Assembly: GCA_947305245.1 (NCBI GenBank)
Contig: CAMZDG010000001.1
Span: 124,001 to 188,000 of the forward strand
DNA from: an uncultured Lachnospiraceae bacterium
GTDB lineage: Bacteria; Bacillota; Clostridia; Lachnospirales; Lachnospiraceae
Direction: 5' to 3'
Length of the DNA stretch: 64,000 nt
The position numbers and the translations under genes were made by a program. Below the pieces are notes generated by a model that saw nothing but the letters and a program-made list of their open reading frames with translations, made no database searches and was not told where the DNA came from. Below, in pieces: positions 34,393-43,779 of this stretch (its first letter is position 1; each line of letters opens with the position of its first letter).

Positions 34393-35967
34393 TCACTTTC
34401 CTTCTTTCGATTTTTCTTCATGATAGGACTTTTCCGTATTTACGGCCCAAAGATCCTCTTTCTTTCCAGTGCCGCGGATCACGTCAGCAGCGACAAACGC
34501 CGTCACCATAGAGTGATCCATATTGTTATAACGGTGCTGACCATTTCTTCCAACGCAGCAAAGGTTATCAATTCCATTCAGATAATCGACCAGCCGATCA
34601 ATTTCTGAATAGGTGTCAAAGTACGCAGGATATGCCTTCTGCACCTTTTCCCGACAAGTTTCAAGGATCTTCGCGTTCTCATCGATCACGCCAATCTTGC
34701 GAAGCTCCGCGGTCGCGAGCGCGATACAATCCTCGTCCGTCATATTCCAGAATTCATCACCCTCATTGCAGAAATACTCCAACCCAATCCAAACCGAATG
34801 TTCCGGATCCGCAAGCATGTACGGCGACCAGTTATTGAAAATCTGGATGCGGCCAAGCTTAACGCCCGTATCCTGCACATAGATCCAGCAGTCAGGGACA
34901 ATGTTTCCAAGCGTTTTGATCTTAGTTTGATTCTTCAATGCAAGCCGATCCACGAGGAGCCCTACGGTAACGAAATCACGATAAGGAAGGCCCTCGGCGA
35001 TCCGAAGAATGTCAGGCATTTCCTTCTCAACCATGCCTTCACCATCATTCAGTGCCTTCACGAGATCTTTGATCGGCATGCTGGAGATCACTTCGTCTGC
35101 CTCATATGAAGTACCATCCTCACAACGGATAGTTGTGATTCTGCCACCCTCGTCAAGATCAATGCCCGTCACCTTCGCACCAAACACAACTTTAGCGCCC
35201 TTTTCCTGCGCTACGGACAACGCCTTCTCCCATAGCTGTCCGGGGCCATGCTTGGGATAATAGAATTCCTCGATCAGCGAAGTCTCCACCTCTCGATTCT
35301 TCTTCGGGATGAGCTTCCCAAAGACATTCTTCACCAGAGCCCAAATGGAAAGCCCCTTGACGCGCTGAGCGCCCCAATCCGCAGAGATATCACGCGGGTG
35401 CCTGCCCCAAAGCTTCTCCGTATACCCCTCAAAGAACATGGAATACAGTTTCTTGCCAAAGCGATTAATATAAAAGTTCTCAAGGGAAGTCTCAGGAAGC
35501 TTATGTATGCAGCTTCCAAGATAGGAAAACCCTGCCTTCATGCTGGTAAGAAAACCCATGTTGATAAAGGTCTGCGGTTTCATGCTGATGGGATAATCAA
35601 AGAATTTCCCCTTATAATAAATGCGGCTGACACGATGTCTGATCAGGAACACTTCATCCGTCTGCTCCGGATCCGGACCGCCCTCCACAAGCCTCGATTC
35701 ACGGCCCAGGATCAAGTCATCCTTTGATGGTGCGCCTTGATACTCCAGGATCCCCCGCCACCATTCCATCACGCGGTCATCCTTAGAAAAGAATCGATGC
35801 CCGCCGATGTCAATGCGATTCTGCCCATGACGAACCGTTCTGGAAATGCCTCCAACCTTATCAGAAGCTTCCAGAATAACGATTTCATATTGATCCGGCT
35901 CTTTTAATAATTCATATGCTGCCGTAATACCCGCAGGTCCGGCACCGATGATCACTACTTTCTTCAT
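34393..35967 (-). CDS. FAD-dependent oxidoreductase, UDP-galactopyranose-mutase-like
   Basis: A 524-residue flavoprotein. The N-terminal dinucleotide-binding motif is [19 protein letters not shown], followed by [13 protein letters not shown] and the [14 protein letters not shown] stretch common in amine-oxidase/UDP-galactopyranose-mutase-like enzymes of cell-wall clusters. The C-terminal [20 protein letters not shown] closes the FAD site. It is longer than a classical Glf (about 370-390 residues), so it may act on another nucleotide sugar or a lipid-linked sugar. It is encoded between two GT-C paralogues, which indicates a role in the same glycan. GAGG precedes the ATG by 5 bases. Confidence 0.82.
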   Translation of the reverse strand: MKKVVIIGAGPAGITAAYELLKEPDQYEIVILEASDKVGGISRTVRHGQNRIDIGGHRFFSKDDRVMEWWRGILEYQGAPSKDDLILGRESRLVEGGPDPEQTDEVFLIRHRVSRIYYKGKFFDYPISMKPQTFINMGFLTSMKAGFSYLGSCIHKLPETSLENFYINRFGKKLYSMFFEGYTEKLWGRHPRDISADWGAQRVKGLSIWALVKNVFGKLIPKKNREVETSLIEEFYYPKHGPGQLWEKALSVAQEKGAKVVFGAKVTGIDLDEGGRITTIRCEDGTSYEADEVISSMPIKDLVKALNDGEGMVEKEMPDILRIAEGLPYRDFVTVGLLVDRLALKNQTKIKTLGNIVPDCWIYVQDTGVKLGRIQIFNNWSPYMLADPEHSVWIGLEYFCNEGDEFWNMTDEDCIALATAELRKIGVIDENAKILETCREKVQKAYPAYFDTYSEIDRLVDYLNGIDNLCCVGRNGQHRYNNMDHSMVTAFVAADVIRGTGKKEDLWAVNTEKSYHEEKSKEGK

Positions 35968-36015
35968 ATCGACCTCGCAACGATCACTGCCTTCATCTGT
36001 TTCTATATCTTATTG

Positions 36016-36086
36016 GTTCTCTGTATTTTAAATTACCTGTTGTATGGGTTCTCAGTCTATATCGTCCTCTTGTCAAAGGAGTTCTC
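36016..36086. repeat. Three spaced GAGAAC repeats upstream of the flavoprotein gene
   Basis: GTTCTC on the plus strand (GAGAAC on minus) occurs at 36016-36021, 36048-36053 and 36081-36086, 32 and 33 bases apart, with loose similarity of the bases between. They fill the 123-base gap between the second GT-C gene and the flavoprotein gene. Meaning unknown. Confidence 0.45.
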
Positions 36087-36090
36087 AATC

Positions 36091-37785
36091 TTATGGAATC
36101 TCTGTAACGGTTAAGTCCTGCAATCCGTATTGCGTCAACAGGTCTTTTCTTAAGTAGATATAACCCTTCGCCATAATATTATATTTTGAAGGAAACGCCT
36201 TCCAAATGTTTGGATACGGACCATATTCATAGACCGGCGCATAGTCAGCCATGCTGGCCTCTCCTTTGAACAGGAGACCCATATTCATTTCCTGAATGAT
36301 CACGTCCGGCGCTCCCATCTCCTTCCAAGCAGCCATAACTTTTTCATTTTCTTCGCGACTTAGAATAATATGGAGCACATAACCCGCATCGTCTCTACCC
36401 ATGTTCAAGTTTTTGCAAAAATTGTGTTCAAAGTACGGAAGCACGGCAACTGGTCTGGCCACTATCTCTGTATTGACATAATCCATTATGTCATAATCCG
36501 TTTTTTGGACTTCGTCTGGAACTGATATGTCATACTCTGCCATGACATTCAACTGATAGAGCCCCGTCTCTTTCAGGAATTTCGCCATGTCCCTGCCATA
36601 ATAGTACTGCGTCGTCACTTCCAGAAAGCTCGCTCCAACCGTCCAATACAGCGGCATCAATAATACCAGCGCTATTCCAAACTTTCCAAGCATTCCAAGC
36701 GTTTTTTGATCCTGCTCTTGAAGCTTAATTTTCTCGCGCCATTCCTTCCAAGTGGCGAATCGCTCCTCATCCTCCAACGCGATCCAAAGCCAGAACAGCG
36801 TGAATGCAAAGATCATACCCATGTGATGTGCGCAGAAATATACGCACGCGGCGAAGCCCGCAAACAGCACATAAGGAATGAAATAATAATGCCTGTTCTT
36901 GCGATTAGAAATGCCGAGAATGACAAGCAACATAATGATTCCTAAAAGAATCCCAACCAGCAAGATCGCAATTTGGATCTGCGCGCGATTTAGAAAAGCG
37001 GCTCCCTCCAATACTGTGAGCACCGTGCTGTCCGGCAACATGACAAAGAAGGTATACAAAAGATGCGTTACGATCGAATTTGTTGATGCGCTGGCCGTCG
37101 CATAGGTGTCCTCTCTTGGAAGGATCTGCAAAATGATCAGCACGGCAACGATCAGGAGAAGAAATAGCCCCCAGATCCGCTTGTCCTTCCAAAAACCGAC
37201 GCTAAAAATCTTCCACTGTTTTTCCTGACAAATGTCCCAAACCCAGGCAATGCAAATGCCGCCCGCAAGAACAATTCCATAACCGCTCAGCGCACAGAGG
37301 AAGGCCATGGGTAACAGAAACCGCCAAGGCTTCTCATTTCGATTATTGAAAGCCATTGCCATCAGGAAAAAGCAAAGTACGCTAAGACCATAAGGTCTCG
37401 AGATCACGCCATATTGATAAAACAGGAAATAATGGAATGGCAGGCTATAGCGGATCCACTTCGGGAATGGCGAACAAAATAGGAGCAGCCAGCCGTAAAT
37501 CAGCGCCGCCAATACGGCCACGGATTTCAATCCAATTTCATAGGGAACGCCTAATTTCGCCGGAATGGCGAGGATCAGATACCAAAGAGAAGGATGCCCC
37601 TCATAATGCGGAATATAGAATAGCAGATCATGAAGACTGGCGCCTCTCGCCATCTGCCATGCTTCTGCCTCATCATACCAAGGCTCATGAAAACTGCTGA
37701 TCACGATCAGAAGCACGGCATATGCCGCAAAGATCAGCCATTCCACGGTTTTCTTTTGTTTATCTTTCGAAAGCGCCTGTTCCAT
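36091..37785 (-). CDS. GT-C-type membrane glycosyltransferase-like protein (paralogue 2)
   Basis: About 564 residues, the first gene of the glycan island. The first loop SFHEPWYDEAEAWQMARGAS has Asp38-Glu39, and HYEGHPSLWYLILAIPAKLG (60-79) parallels the HPPL region of paralogue 1. About ten transmembrane segments follow, then a soluble C-terminal part. Similarity to the product of 32710-34389 runs over most of the length (for example SPFPKWIRYSLPFHYFLFYQ against SPFPRFIRVLLPFHYFIFYQ). An ATG seven codons upstream (37806) has no ribosome binding site, while AAAGG lies about 11 bases before 37785; the choice is tentative. Confidence 0.7.
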   Translation of the reverse strand: MEQALSKDKQKKTVEWLIFAAYAVLLIVISSFHEPWYDEAEAWQMARGASLHDLLFYIPHYEGHPSLWYLILAIPAKLGVPYEIGLKSVAVLAALIYGWLLLFCSPFPKWIRYSLPFHYFLFYQYGVISRPYGLSVLCFFLMAMAFNNRNEKPWRFLLPMAFLCALSGYGIVLAGGICIAWVWDICQEKQWKIFSVGFWKDKRIWGLFLLLIVAVLIILQILPREDTYATASASTNSIVTHLLYTFFVMLPDSTVLTVLEGAAFLNRAQIQIAILLVGILLGIIMLLVILGISNRKNRHYYFIPYVLFAGFAACVYFCAHHMGMIFAFTLFWLWIALEDEERFATWKEWREKIKLQEQDQKTLGMLGKFGIALVLLMPLYWTVGASFLEVTTQYYYGRDMAKFLKETGLYQLNVMAEYDISVPDEVQKTDYDIMDYVNTEIVARPVAVLPYFEHNFCKNLNMGRDDAGYVLHIILSREENEKVMAAWKEMGAPDVIIQEMNMGLLFKGEASMADYAPVYEYGPYPNIWKAFPSKYNIMAKGYIYLRKDLLTQYGLQDLTVTEIP

Positions 37786-37915
37786 ATATGACCCAACCTT
37801 TTTCATGTTTATGATAGTGTTTCTAATAGTATTTTTGATTGGCTAATTACTATTTCACGGCTTAAACAAATGCTATAATAGTATATCGACATAAAACCCT
37901 CGATTTTTGAGAAAG

Positions 37916-38716
37916 TCACGCAATCTCCACCACTCTCGACACTTCATCCCGCTTCGCCACGGAAAGTCTGAAATCAGAGGCCTTATAGGGCGTATCTCCC
38001 ATGTTGATCTCCATTCTGACCGCCTCATAAGCCAGCTCCGGCAGGTTATTCTCCTTGCTGAGATGCCCCAGCACAATGTCCTTGAGATTATCATGCAGCA
38101 CGCGGCTTAAAAGCTTCCCTGAATTCTCATTGGAAAGATGCCCGCGATCCCCTAAAATACGCTGTTTCAGGTAATAGGGGTAAGGCCCCACCTGCAACAT
38201 GTTCACGTCATGGTTCGCCTCCAGAAGAAGCGCATCCATTCCCCTTAAGCAATCCACCGTATAATCATTGAACACTCCAAGATCCGTGCAGATCCCAACT
38301 CGTCTACTCCCATAGGAAATGCGATATGCCACGGGCTGCGCCGCATCATGAGAAATTTTCATAGGGTTCACGGTGAGATCTTTGATCGTGAACTTCTGAT
38401 CCTCCCGAATCTCATAAAACAGGTCCGGTGCGATCTCACCAACCTGCTTCATCCTCTGAATGGCCTGGATGGTCCCCTTGGTCGCATAGATCGGAATCTC
38501 ATATTTCCTTGCGAAGACGCCAAGTCCCGCAATGTGATCCGCGTGCTCATGCGTGAGTAGGATCCCATCAACATCTTTCACAGTCAATCCCAAAGAATTT
38601 AGACCGCTCTCCGCTTTCTTTCCGCTAATTCCTACGTCCACCAGCAGGTGCGTACAATCCGAACCCACATAAGTGCAATTTCCACTGCTCCCGCTGGCTA
38701 TACTACATAATCTCAT
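37916..38716 (-). CDS. MBL-fold metallohydrolase, WalJ/YycJ family
   Basis: A 266-residue metallo-beta-lactamase-fold protein. The metal motif THEHADH is at 55-61, with further ligands likely in SHDAAQP, CTDLGVF and GHLSKEN. The start RLCSIASGSSGNCTYVG is typical of the YycJ/WalJ group, thought to act as a nuclease in double-strand-break repair or cell-wall coordination. Here it is not next to WalRK but at the end of the NYN-polA-coaE block, which suits a DNA-related role. AAGG lies 8 bases before the ATG. Confidence 0.88.
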   Translation of the reverse strand: MRLCSIASGSSGNCTYVGSDCTHLLVDVGISGKKAESGLNSLGLTVKDVDGILLTHEHADHIAGLGVFARKYEIPIYATKGTIQAIQRMKQVGEIAPDLFYEIREDQKFTIKDLTVNPMKISHDAAQPVAYRISYGSRRVGICTDLGVFNDYTVDCLRGMDALLLEANHDVNMLQVGPYPYYLKQRILGDRGHLSNENSGKLLSRVLHDNLKDIVLGHLSKENNLPELAYEAVRMEINMGDTPYKASDFRLSVAKRDEVSRVVEIA

Positions 38717-38798
38717 ATTCTTAACCTTCGTTTCTCCGCATTATCTTTTCCGTCTAGTCTTCATTTGTATGCTTCATTTGTTCCATCGGCCTCGGCCT

Positions 38799-39395
38799 TC
38801 AGATCATCTTCTTAATTTTCTGATCCACCTGCCTGTAGGCATCTTCCAATGAACCGCTGTTATCGATCACGAAATCACTGTTCTTTCTGAATTCTTCCTC
38901 CGATAGCTGCGCCGCCATAATTTGCTTTACCTTTTCGGCGCTGTAACCTCGGCTCTCCATAAGGCGCTTCTTACGAACGGATTTCTTCGCGTGGACGTAC
39001 CACATTTCATCCACGAGCTGTCCGTAACCGCATTCGATCAAGAGGGCCGCTTCAACAAAGAACAGCTTCACGGTTCCCTTTTCTTTGGCCTCTTCCAGGC
39101 GTTCCAACAAATATTCCTTTACGGCAGGATGCACGATGGCATTGACCTTCTCCAGCAACGTATCATCCGCGAAGATTTTCGCAGCCATGCACTTCTTATC
39201 AATGTCGCCCGTTTCATCCAGAACATCCTCTCCCAGAAGCTTTACCAGCTTTTGAAAGCACTTTGTCCCGGGCTTCTTGACTTCATGTGCCACCTCATCC
39301 GCCAAATAGATCTCACAGGGATAATTCGCACGAATATATTCTAAGATCGATGATTTTCCGGCGCCCACGCCGCCCGTAATACCAATAAATTTCAT
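38799..39395 (-). CDS. coaE: Dephospho-CoA kinase
   Basis: A 198-residue kinase that phosphorylates the ribose 3'-hydroxyl of dephospho-CoA, the last step of CoA synthesis. The P-loop ITGGVGAGKSSIL is at 6-18 and EIYLADEVAHEV and FVEAALLIECGY follow as family motifs. The frame is open 20 codons upstream inside polA, but homology begins at MKFIGITGG (39395), one base after the polA stop, which implies re-initiation. A start at 39407, inside polA, is also possible. The polA-coaE pair is conserved in Firmicutes. Confidence 0.94.
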   Translation of the reverse strand: MKFIGITGGVGAGKSSILEYIRANYPCEIYLADEVAHEVKKPGTKCFQKLVKLLGEDVLDETGDIDKKCMAAKIFADDTLLEKVNAIVHPAVKEYLLERLEEAKEKGTVKLFFVEAALLIECGYGQLVDEMWYVHAKKSVRKKRLMESRGYSAEKVKQIMAAQLSEEEFRKNSDFVIDNSGSLEDAYRQVDQKIKKMI

Positions 39396-39396
39396 A

Positions 39397-42171
39397 TTAT
39401 TTCGCATCGTACCAATTGTCCCCTTCATGCACGTCCACCACCAGCTCCACCGCAAGGTCAGCCGCGGATTTCATGCAATCCTCCAGGATTTTCCTTGCCT
39501 TTTCGGCCTCATCCTTCCTTGCCTCGATAATGAGTTCATCGTGCACCTGCAGGATCAATTTCGATTGTAAACCAGCGTCCTTTAATGCCTTCCAGACCTT
39601 GACCATGGCGATCTTAATGATGTCCGCAGCCGTGCCCTGGATGGGCGAATTCATGGCAATGCGCTCGCCAAAGGACCGCTGCATGAAATTGGAGGAAGCA
39701 AGCTCAGGGATCGGCCTGCGCCTTCCAAACATAGTAACGCTGTAGCCTCGTGTCTTCGCCGATTGCACGCACTCATCCAGAAATCCCTTGATGCCGGGAT
39801 AGGTCTGGAAATATTGTTCAATATAAGCCGCTGCCTCCTTCGGCGTGATGCTCAGGTCTTGGCTCAGTCCAAAGGAACTGATGCCATAGACAATCCCGAA
39901 ATTCACGGCTTTCGCATTTCTTCTCTGGAGCGAAGTCACTTCCTCAAAGGGAACGTGAAATACCTTAGACGCCGTGATGCGGTGAATGTCCTGATCCATG
40001 TGATATGCCTCGATCAGCTGTGCATCACCGGACATGTGCGCCAATATGCGAAGCTCGATCTGCGAATAGTCCGCGTCAAGGAACACGTGATCCTTCGCCG
40101 GCACAAACACCTTGCGGATCCTGCGTCCCAGCTCCATGCGCATGGGAATGTTCTGCAGATTGGGATCCGTGGAACTGATGCGGCCCGTGGCCGTGATGGT
40201 CTGATTGAAATTCGTGTGGATCCTGCCGTCAGCCTCAATGCATGCTGCAAGCCCGTCCGCATAAGTGGACTTCAGCTTGGTCAGCCCGCGATACTCCAGG
40301 ATCTCGTTCACGATCGGATATTCCGGTGCAAGCTTCTCCAGCACGTCCGCCGCCGTGGAATATCCCGTCTTCGTCTTCTTTCCCCCGGGAAGCTTCATAT
40401 CCTCGAACAGGATCTCTCCGAGCTGCTTCGGGGAAAGAATGTTAAACTCCTTGCCAGCCTTTTCATGAATGGACTTCTCGAGCTCACCGATCCGGCTCAT
40501 CAGCGCTTCGCCATATGCCTTCAGCTCCTCGCGCTTTGCGATCACGCCCTCGCGCTCCATGTCATACAGGACAAGCGACAAAGGCATTTCCACCTCATTC
40601 ATCAGCTTTTCCATGCCGCCATCGGCCAGCTTCTGACGCAAAACCGGCGCTACCTTCCTCGCCGCGCATGCACAGGCGCAAAGATAATCCCGTACCTTCT
40701 CCGCATCCTCTTCCATGGCAAGCTCATAACTCTTCTTGCCGAAGGTCTCCACCTTCCCAGGGATCATGATGCCAAGATGCTCCGACGCGATCACATCCAT
40801 TTCATAATCACTCTTTAAGGGATTTAGGAGATATGCCGCGATCAAAACGTCAAAATACCGTTCCGTGCTCTCCTGATCTAAAAATGCATACTCATGCTTG
40901 ATGTCAAAGGTCGAAAGATATAGCTTTTTCGACGCTTCCCTCAATAGCACCTTCAGTGCCTCTTCATCCTGCGCAGTCGCCTGATCAGCACCATTCTTCG
41001 CAGATTTCTTGCCCTTAGCGCCGTCCTGACTAACCTCGGAAAAGCCGTACTTCGTCTCCTCCGCCACACTCATAAAGTCGAACAGGCTCATCTGACGCGC
41101 CTCTTCCTTTACTTTGGCGGGAATATAAAAATATACCTTCGAATCATCCACCGAAATTGCGACGGCAAGGATCTTTCCGTGCTCCAAGAGGGGCTGGAAT
41201 CCGATCTCTGCGCCTTTCGCCTGCTCTAAGAGTCTGGCCAGATCCTCCTGACGCTCCAAGACCACCTGCTCCTCCCAGAGCTTTGCATTCCCGGTCTTGC
41301 TGCCTTCTTCAAAGCGGGACAGCATGTTCTTAAACTCTAATTTCTTAAATAGCGCAAAGGCCTCCGGCGTATAATAACCTTCCGCCTTCGCCGCGTCATA
41401 ATCCAGAGAAACCTCGCAGTCCGTCTTGATCGTCGCCAAAGTTTTCGAAAGGTCCGCCAGGGCGCGATTCTCCGCCAAGGTCTCGCGAATGCTCTTCTTG
41501 CTGATCTCATCAATATGCGCGTAGATCTCGTCAATGGAGCCATAGGTCAACATCAGCTCCGTCGCCGTCTTCTCACCCACCTTGGGAACGCCGGGAATAT
41601 TATCTGCGGTATCTCCCATGAGCGCCTTTAATTCAATGAACTGCGTCGGCGTCACCCGGAGCCTTTCCTTGACGTCAGCCGCATAATAATCCTCGATCTC
41701 CGTCCGGCCCATCTTCGTCTTCGGAATGCGGATCTTCACGTGATCGGATGCGATCTGTAAAAGATCCCGGTCTCCGGAAACCAAGGCGACCTCGATCCCG
41801 GCATGCTCCGCCTTCCTGGCAAGCGTGCCGAGCACGTCATCCGCCTCAAAGCCCTCCTTTTCGAGGATCTGCACCTTCATGGCACGAAGAACCTCTTTCA
41901 TAAGCGGTACCTGCTCACGAAGCTCCTCCGGCATGGGCTTTCTTGTCCCTTTATAGGCTTCATACATCTGATGACGGAAGGTCTTTGCATGCACGTCAAA
42001 GGCCACGGCCAGGTAATTCGGCTTTTCCTCTTCCAAAATCCGGAACATGATATTTAAAAATCCGTAAACCGCATTCGTATGCAGCCCCTCGGAATTCGTC
42101 AGATCCGGGAGACCATAGAACGCGCGGTTTAAGATACTGTGACCATCAATTAAAACGAGTTTTTCAGCCAT
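39397..42171 (-). CDS. polA: DNA polymerase I
   Basis: A 924-residue family A polymerase. The N-terminal 5' nuclease domain (1-290) has VLIDGHSILNRAFYG and EGFEADDVLGTLARKAE. The polymerase domain has motif A LDADYSQIELRIL, the O helix RRNAKAVNFGIVYG and motif C QVHDELIIEA. In the central domain the 3'-5' exonuclease metal ligands are missing: the place of the usual acidic DTE motif reads AEIGFQPLLEHGK, so proofreading is presumably lost, as in Bacillus and Thermus. It replaces RNA primers and repairs DNA. GGAG lies 5 bases before the ATG. Confidence 0.97.
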   Translation of the reverse strand: MAEKLVLIDGHSILNRAFYGLPDLTNSEGLHTNAVYGFLNIMFRILEEEKPNYLAVAFDVHAKTFRHQMYEAYKGTRKPMPEELREQVPLMKEVLRAMKVQILEKEGFEADDVLGTLARKAEHAGIEVALVSGDRDLLQIASDHVKIRIPKTKMGRTEIEDYYAADVKERLRVTPTQFIELKALMGDTADNIPGVPKVGEKTATELMLTYGSIDEIYAHIDEISKKSIRETLAENRALADLSKTLATIKTDCEVSLDYDAAKAEGYYTPEAFALFKKLEFKNMLSRFEEGSKTGNAKLWEEQVVLERQEDLARLLEQAKGAEIGFQPLLEHGKILAVAISVDDSKVYFYIPAKVKEEARQMSLFDFMSVAEETKYGFSEVSQDGAKGKKSAKNGADQATAQDEEALKVLLREASKKLYLSTFDIKHEYAFLDQESTERYFDVLIAAYLLNPLKSDYEMDVIASEHLGIMIPGKVETFGKKSYELAMEEDAEKVRDYLCACACAARKVAPVLRQKLADGGMEKLMNEVEMPLSLVLYDMEREGVIAKREELKAYGEALMSRIGELEKSIHEKAGKEFNILSPKQLGEILFEDMKLPGGKKTKTGYSTAADVLEKLAPEYPIVNEILEYRGLTKLKSTYADGLAACIEADGRIHTNFNQTITATGRISSTDPNLQNIPMRMELGRRIRKVFVPAKDHVFLDADYSQIELRILAHMSGDAQLIEAYHMDQDIHRITASKVFHVPFEEVTSLQRRNAKAVNFGIVYGISSFGLSQDLSITPKEAAAYIEQYFQTYPGIKGFLDECVQSAKTRGYSVTMFGRRRPIPELASSNFMQRSFGERIAMNSPIQGTAADIIKIAMVKVWKALKDAGLQSKLILQVHDELIIEARKDEAEKARKILEDCMKSAADLAVELVVDVHEGDNWYDAK

Positions 42172-42254
42172 ACTCTACTCCTTTCGCCCTCCCAAGGGGT
42201 GGACGATTTGTGCCATCCGCTGTCATGACGGCAGTCTCCAGTCAGCGCCTGCGA

Positions 42255-42578
42255 TCACGGCAGCAGAAGCCACCATGCAATACCTGCGATCACGCCAACG
42301 GCAACGATCTCGATCCAAAAGCCCAGCTTGATCATGTTCTCATTGCGTCCGATCCGCCTGCGCGTCTCTTCCACCTTGCTGCCCCACTCCTTATGCAGAT
42401 CAAACGCATCGCCGTTTTCCAGCTTCTGCAGGCCATCCGTCACAAGGAAGTTGATCGTCAGTTCCTCCTTGCAATCCTCGCAGGACTGCATATGGGCATA
42501 GAACTCCTTCAGCGTGAGATAATCCAGCTTCTTGGCTACATACATTGGAATTAATTTCTCAAATTCCTTGCAAGTCAT
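42255..42578 (-). CDS. Small membrane protein with anti-sigma-type zinc finger
   Basis: A 107-residue protein. The N-terminus has Cys3 and then His29-x3-Cys33-x2-Cys36 (HMQSCEDC), the ZAS-type zinc-binding pattern of anti-sigma factors, and residues 84-106 form one transmembrane helix reaching the C-terminus. Topology would place the finger in the cytoplasm. No sigma factor is encoded nearby. It overlaps the NYN-LOTUS gene by 4 bases (ATGA), so the two are translationally coupled and probably act together. Function unknown; anti-sigma activity is only one possibility. Confidence 0.75.
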   Translation of the reverse strand: MTCKEFEKLIPMYVAKKLDYLTLKEFYAHMQSCEDCKEELTINFLVTDGLQKLENGDAFDLHKEWGSKVEETRRRIGRNENMIKLGFWIEIVAVGVIAGIAWWLLLP

Positions 42579-43567
42579 GCTTTCTCCCCCTGCGTGGCGG
42601 TTGACTTCCTGGTTGCGGTACTTTTCTTACGGGTTGTCTTCTTCTTTGCGGTCTGACGCTTTTTCGTTCCTGCTTTCTTTCCCGCGCCTGACTTCTTTTC
42701 GGTTCCTGCTTTATTTTCTACGCCGGGCCTATTCTCGCCCGTGCCCTTCTTTTCTGCACCCGCATTATTCTCCATGCGTGCTTTATTCTCTATGTCCGAC
42801 ATGCCTTCCGCATCCTTGCGTTTCACGTAGGCAACCGTGTTATGCATGGTCACCTCGAACTCCGGCAAAGCTTTAACGAAATTGCTAAACTTCCCATATT
42901 TCCCATAGTTTCTTGCATCGAAATCGGAATAGAGACGCGTCAACATACTAGCAAGCTTTGACATGTGCATCTGTCCATTCTCATCAGAATTTTTATCAAG
43001 AATGTCGAGCATGCTCTTCTTGATCACGGAAAGCTTCGTGATAGGCGTAGGAACATTCTCCTGATCCTTTTCCTGATCCGCCGTGCCAAGCGCCACACTC
43101 TTTTTCTCCTCCTCTTCAGACAAGGAGTTCTTTAGCAGAATGTCAAGCACCTTGAACTCATCACAGGACTTCACGAAAGGCGACGGCGTCTTCGATTCAC
43201 CCATACCGATCACAAATTTTCCCGCCTCACGAAGCCGCATGGCAAGACGCGTGAAATCGCTGTCCGAGGATGCCAGGATAAATCCGTCCACATGATCCGC
43301 ATACAGAATGTCCATTGCATCAATGATCATGGCACTGTCGGAAGCATTCTTCCCATAGGTATAACTATATTGTTGGATGGGCGTCAGCGAATTATCCAGC
43401 ATCACACTCTTCCAACTGTTTTTCCCAGAGCTCGTCCAGTCGCCGTAGATCCTGCGGACGCTCACCGTGCCATAGGTTTTCGCCTCACTGAGCATGATAT
43501 TTACGTAAATTGGAGAAATATTATCTGCGTCGATCAGCAGCGCTAATTTCCTGTCCTCTACTTCCAT
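42575..43567 (-). CDS. NYN-domain ribonuclease-like protein with LOTUS/OST-HTH domain and basic tail
   Basis: A 330-residue protein in three parts. Residues 1-145 form a NYN (PIN-like) nuclease domain with acidic residues in LALLIDADNIS (Asp13, Asp15), DSAMIIDAMD and ASSDSDF. Residues 175-255 (KLSVIKKSMLDILDKNSDEN...) match the LOTUS/OST-HTH RNA-binding fold. Residues 258-330 are a low-complexity tail rich in Lys, Ala, Gly, Thr and Arg, suited to nucleic acid binding. The family is LabA/DUF88-like; RNA cleavage or binding is inferred. It heads an operon with a small zinc-finger membrane protein, polA, coaE and the WalJ-like gene. Confidence 0.85.
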   Translation of the reverse strand: MEVEDRKLALLIDADNISPIYVNIMLSEAKTYGTVSVRRIYGDWTSSGKNSWKSVMLDNSLTPIQQYSYTYGKNASDSAMIIDAMDILYADHVDGFILASSDSDFTRLAMRLREAGKFVIGMGESKTPSPFVKSCDEFKVLDILLKNSLSEEEEKKSVALGTADQEKDQENVPTPITKLSVIKKSMLDILDKNSDENGQMHMSKLASMLTRLYSDFDARNYGKYGKFSNFVKALPEFEVTMHNTVAYVKRKDAEGMSDIENKARMENNAGAEKKGTGENRPGVENKAGTEKKSGAGKKAGTKKRQTAKKKTTRKKSTATRKSTATQGEKA

Positions 43568-43627
43568 CTGCGGCTCCTTTCAAAACACGTTCTATTGTGC
43601 CTATATTACCACTAATACACTATTTCT

Positions 43628-43656
43628 AGTATATATGTTTATAAAGAATAATTCAA
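43628..43656 (-). promoter_or_regulatory. Promoter of the NYN-zinc finger-polA-coaE operon
   Basis: On the minus strand TTGAAT (43651-43656) and TATACT (43628-43633) have a 17-base spacer, about 60 bases before the NYN start. Confidence 0.7.
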
Positions 43657-43733
43657 CGTAAATTTCGAAAAATAAAGGCAGGAAAGCCCCAAAGAACCAT
43701 TGTTAGCCTTGGGCTATCACGCACTAAACAAAC

Positions 43734-43762
43734 AAAAAAGCAGGTGCCGAATTGGCACCTGC
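43734..43762 (-). terminator. Intrinsic terminator after the SHOCT-repeat gene
   Basis: A perfect 9-bp stem GCAGGTGCC/GGCACCTGC with a 5-base loop and six T on the minus strand, 17 bases beyond the stop codon. Confidence 0.92.
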
Positions 43763-43779
43763 CTTGATTACATTTGGAA

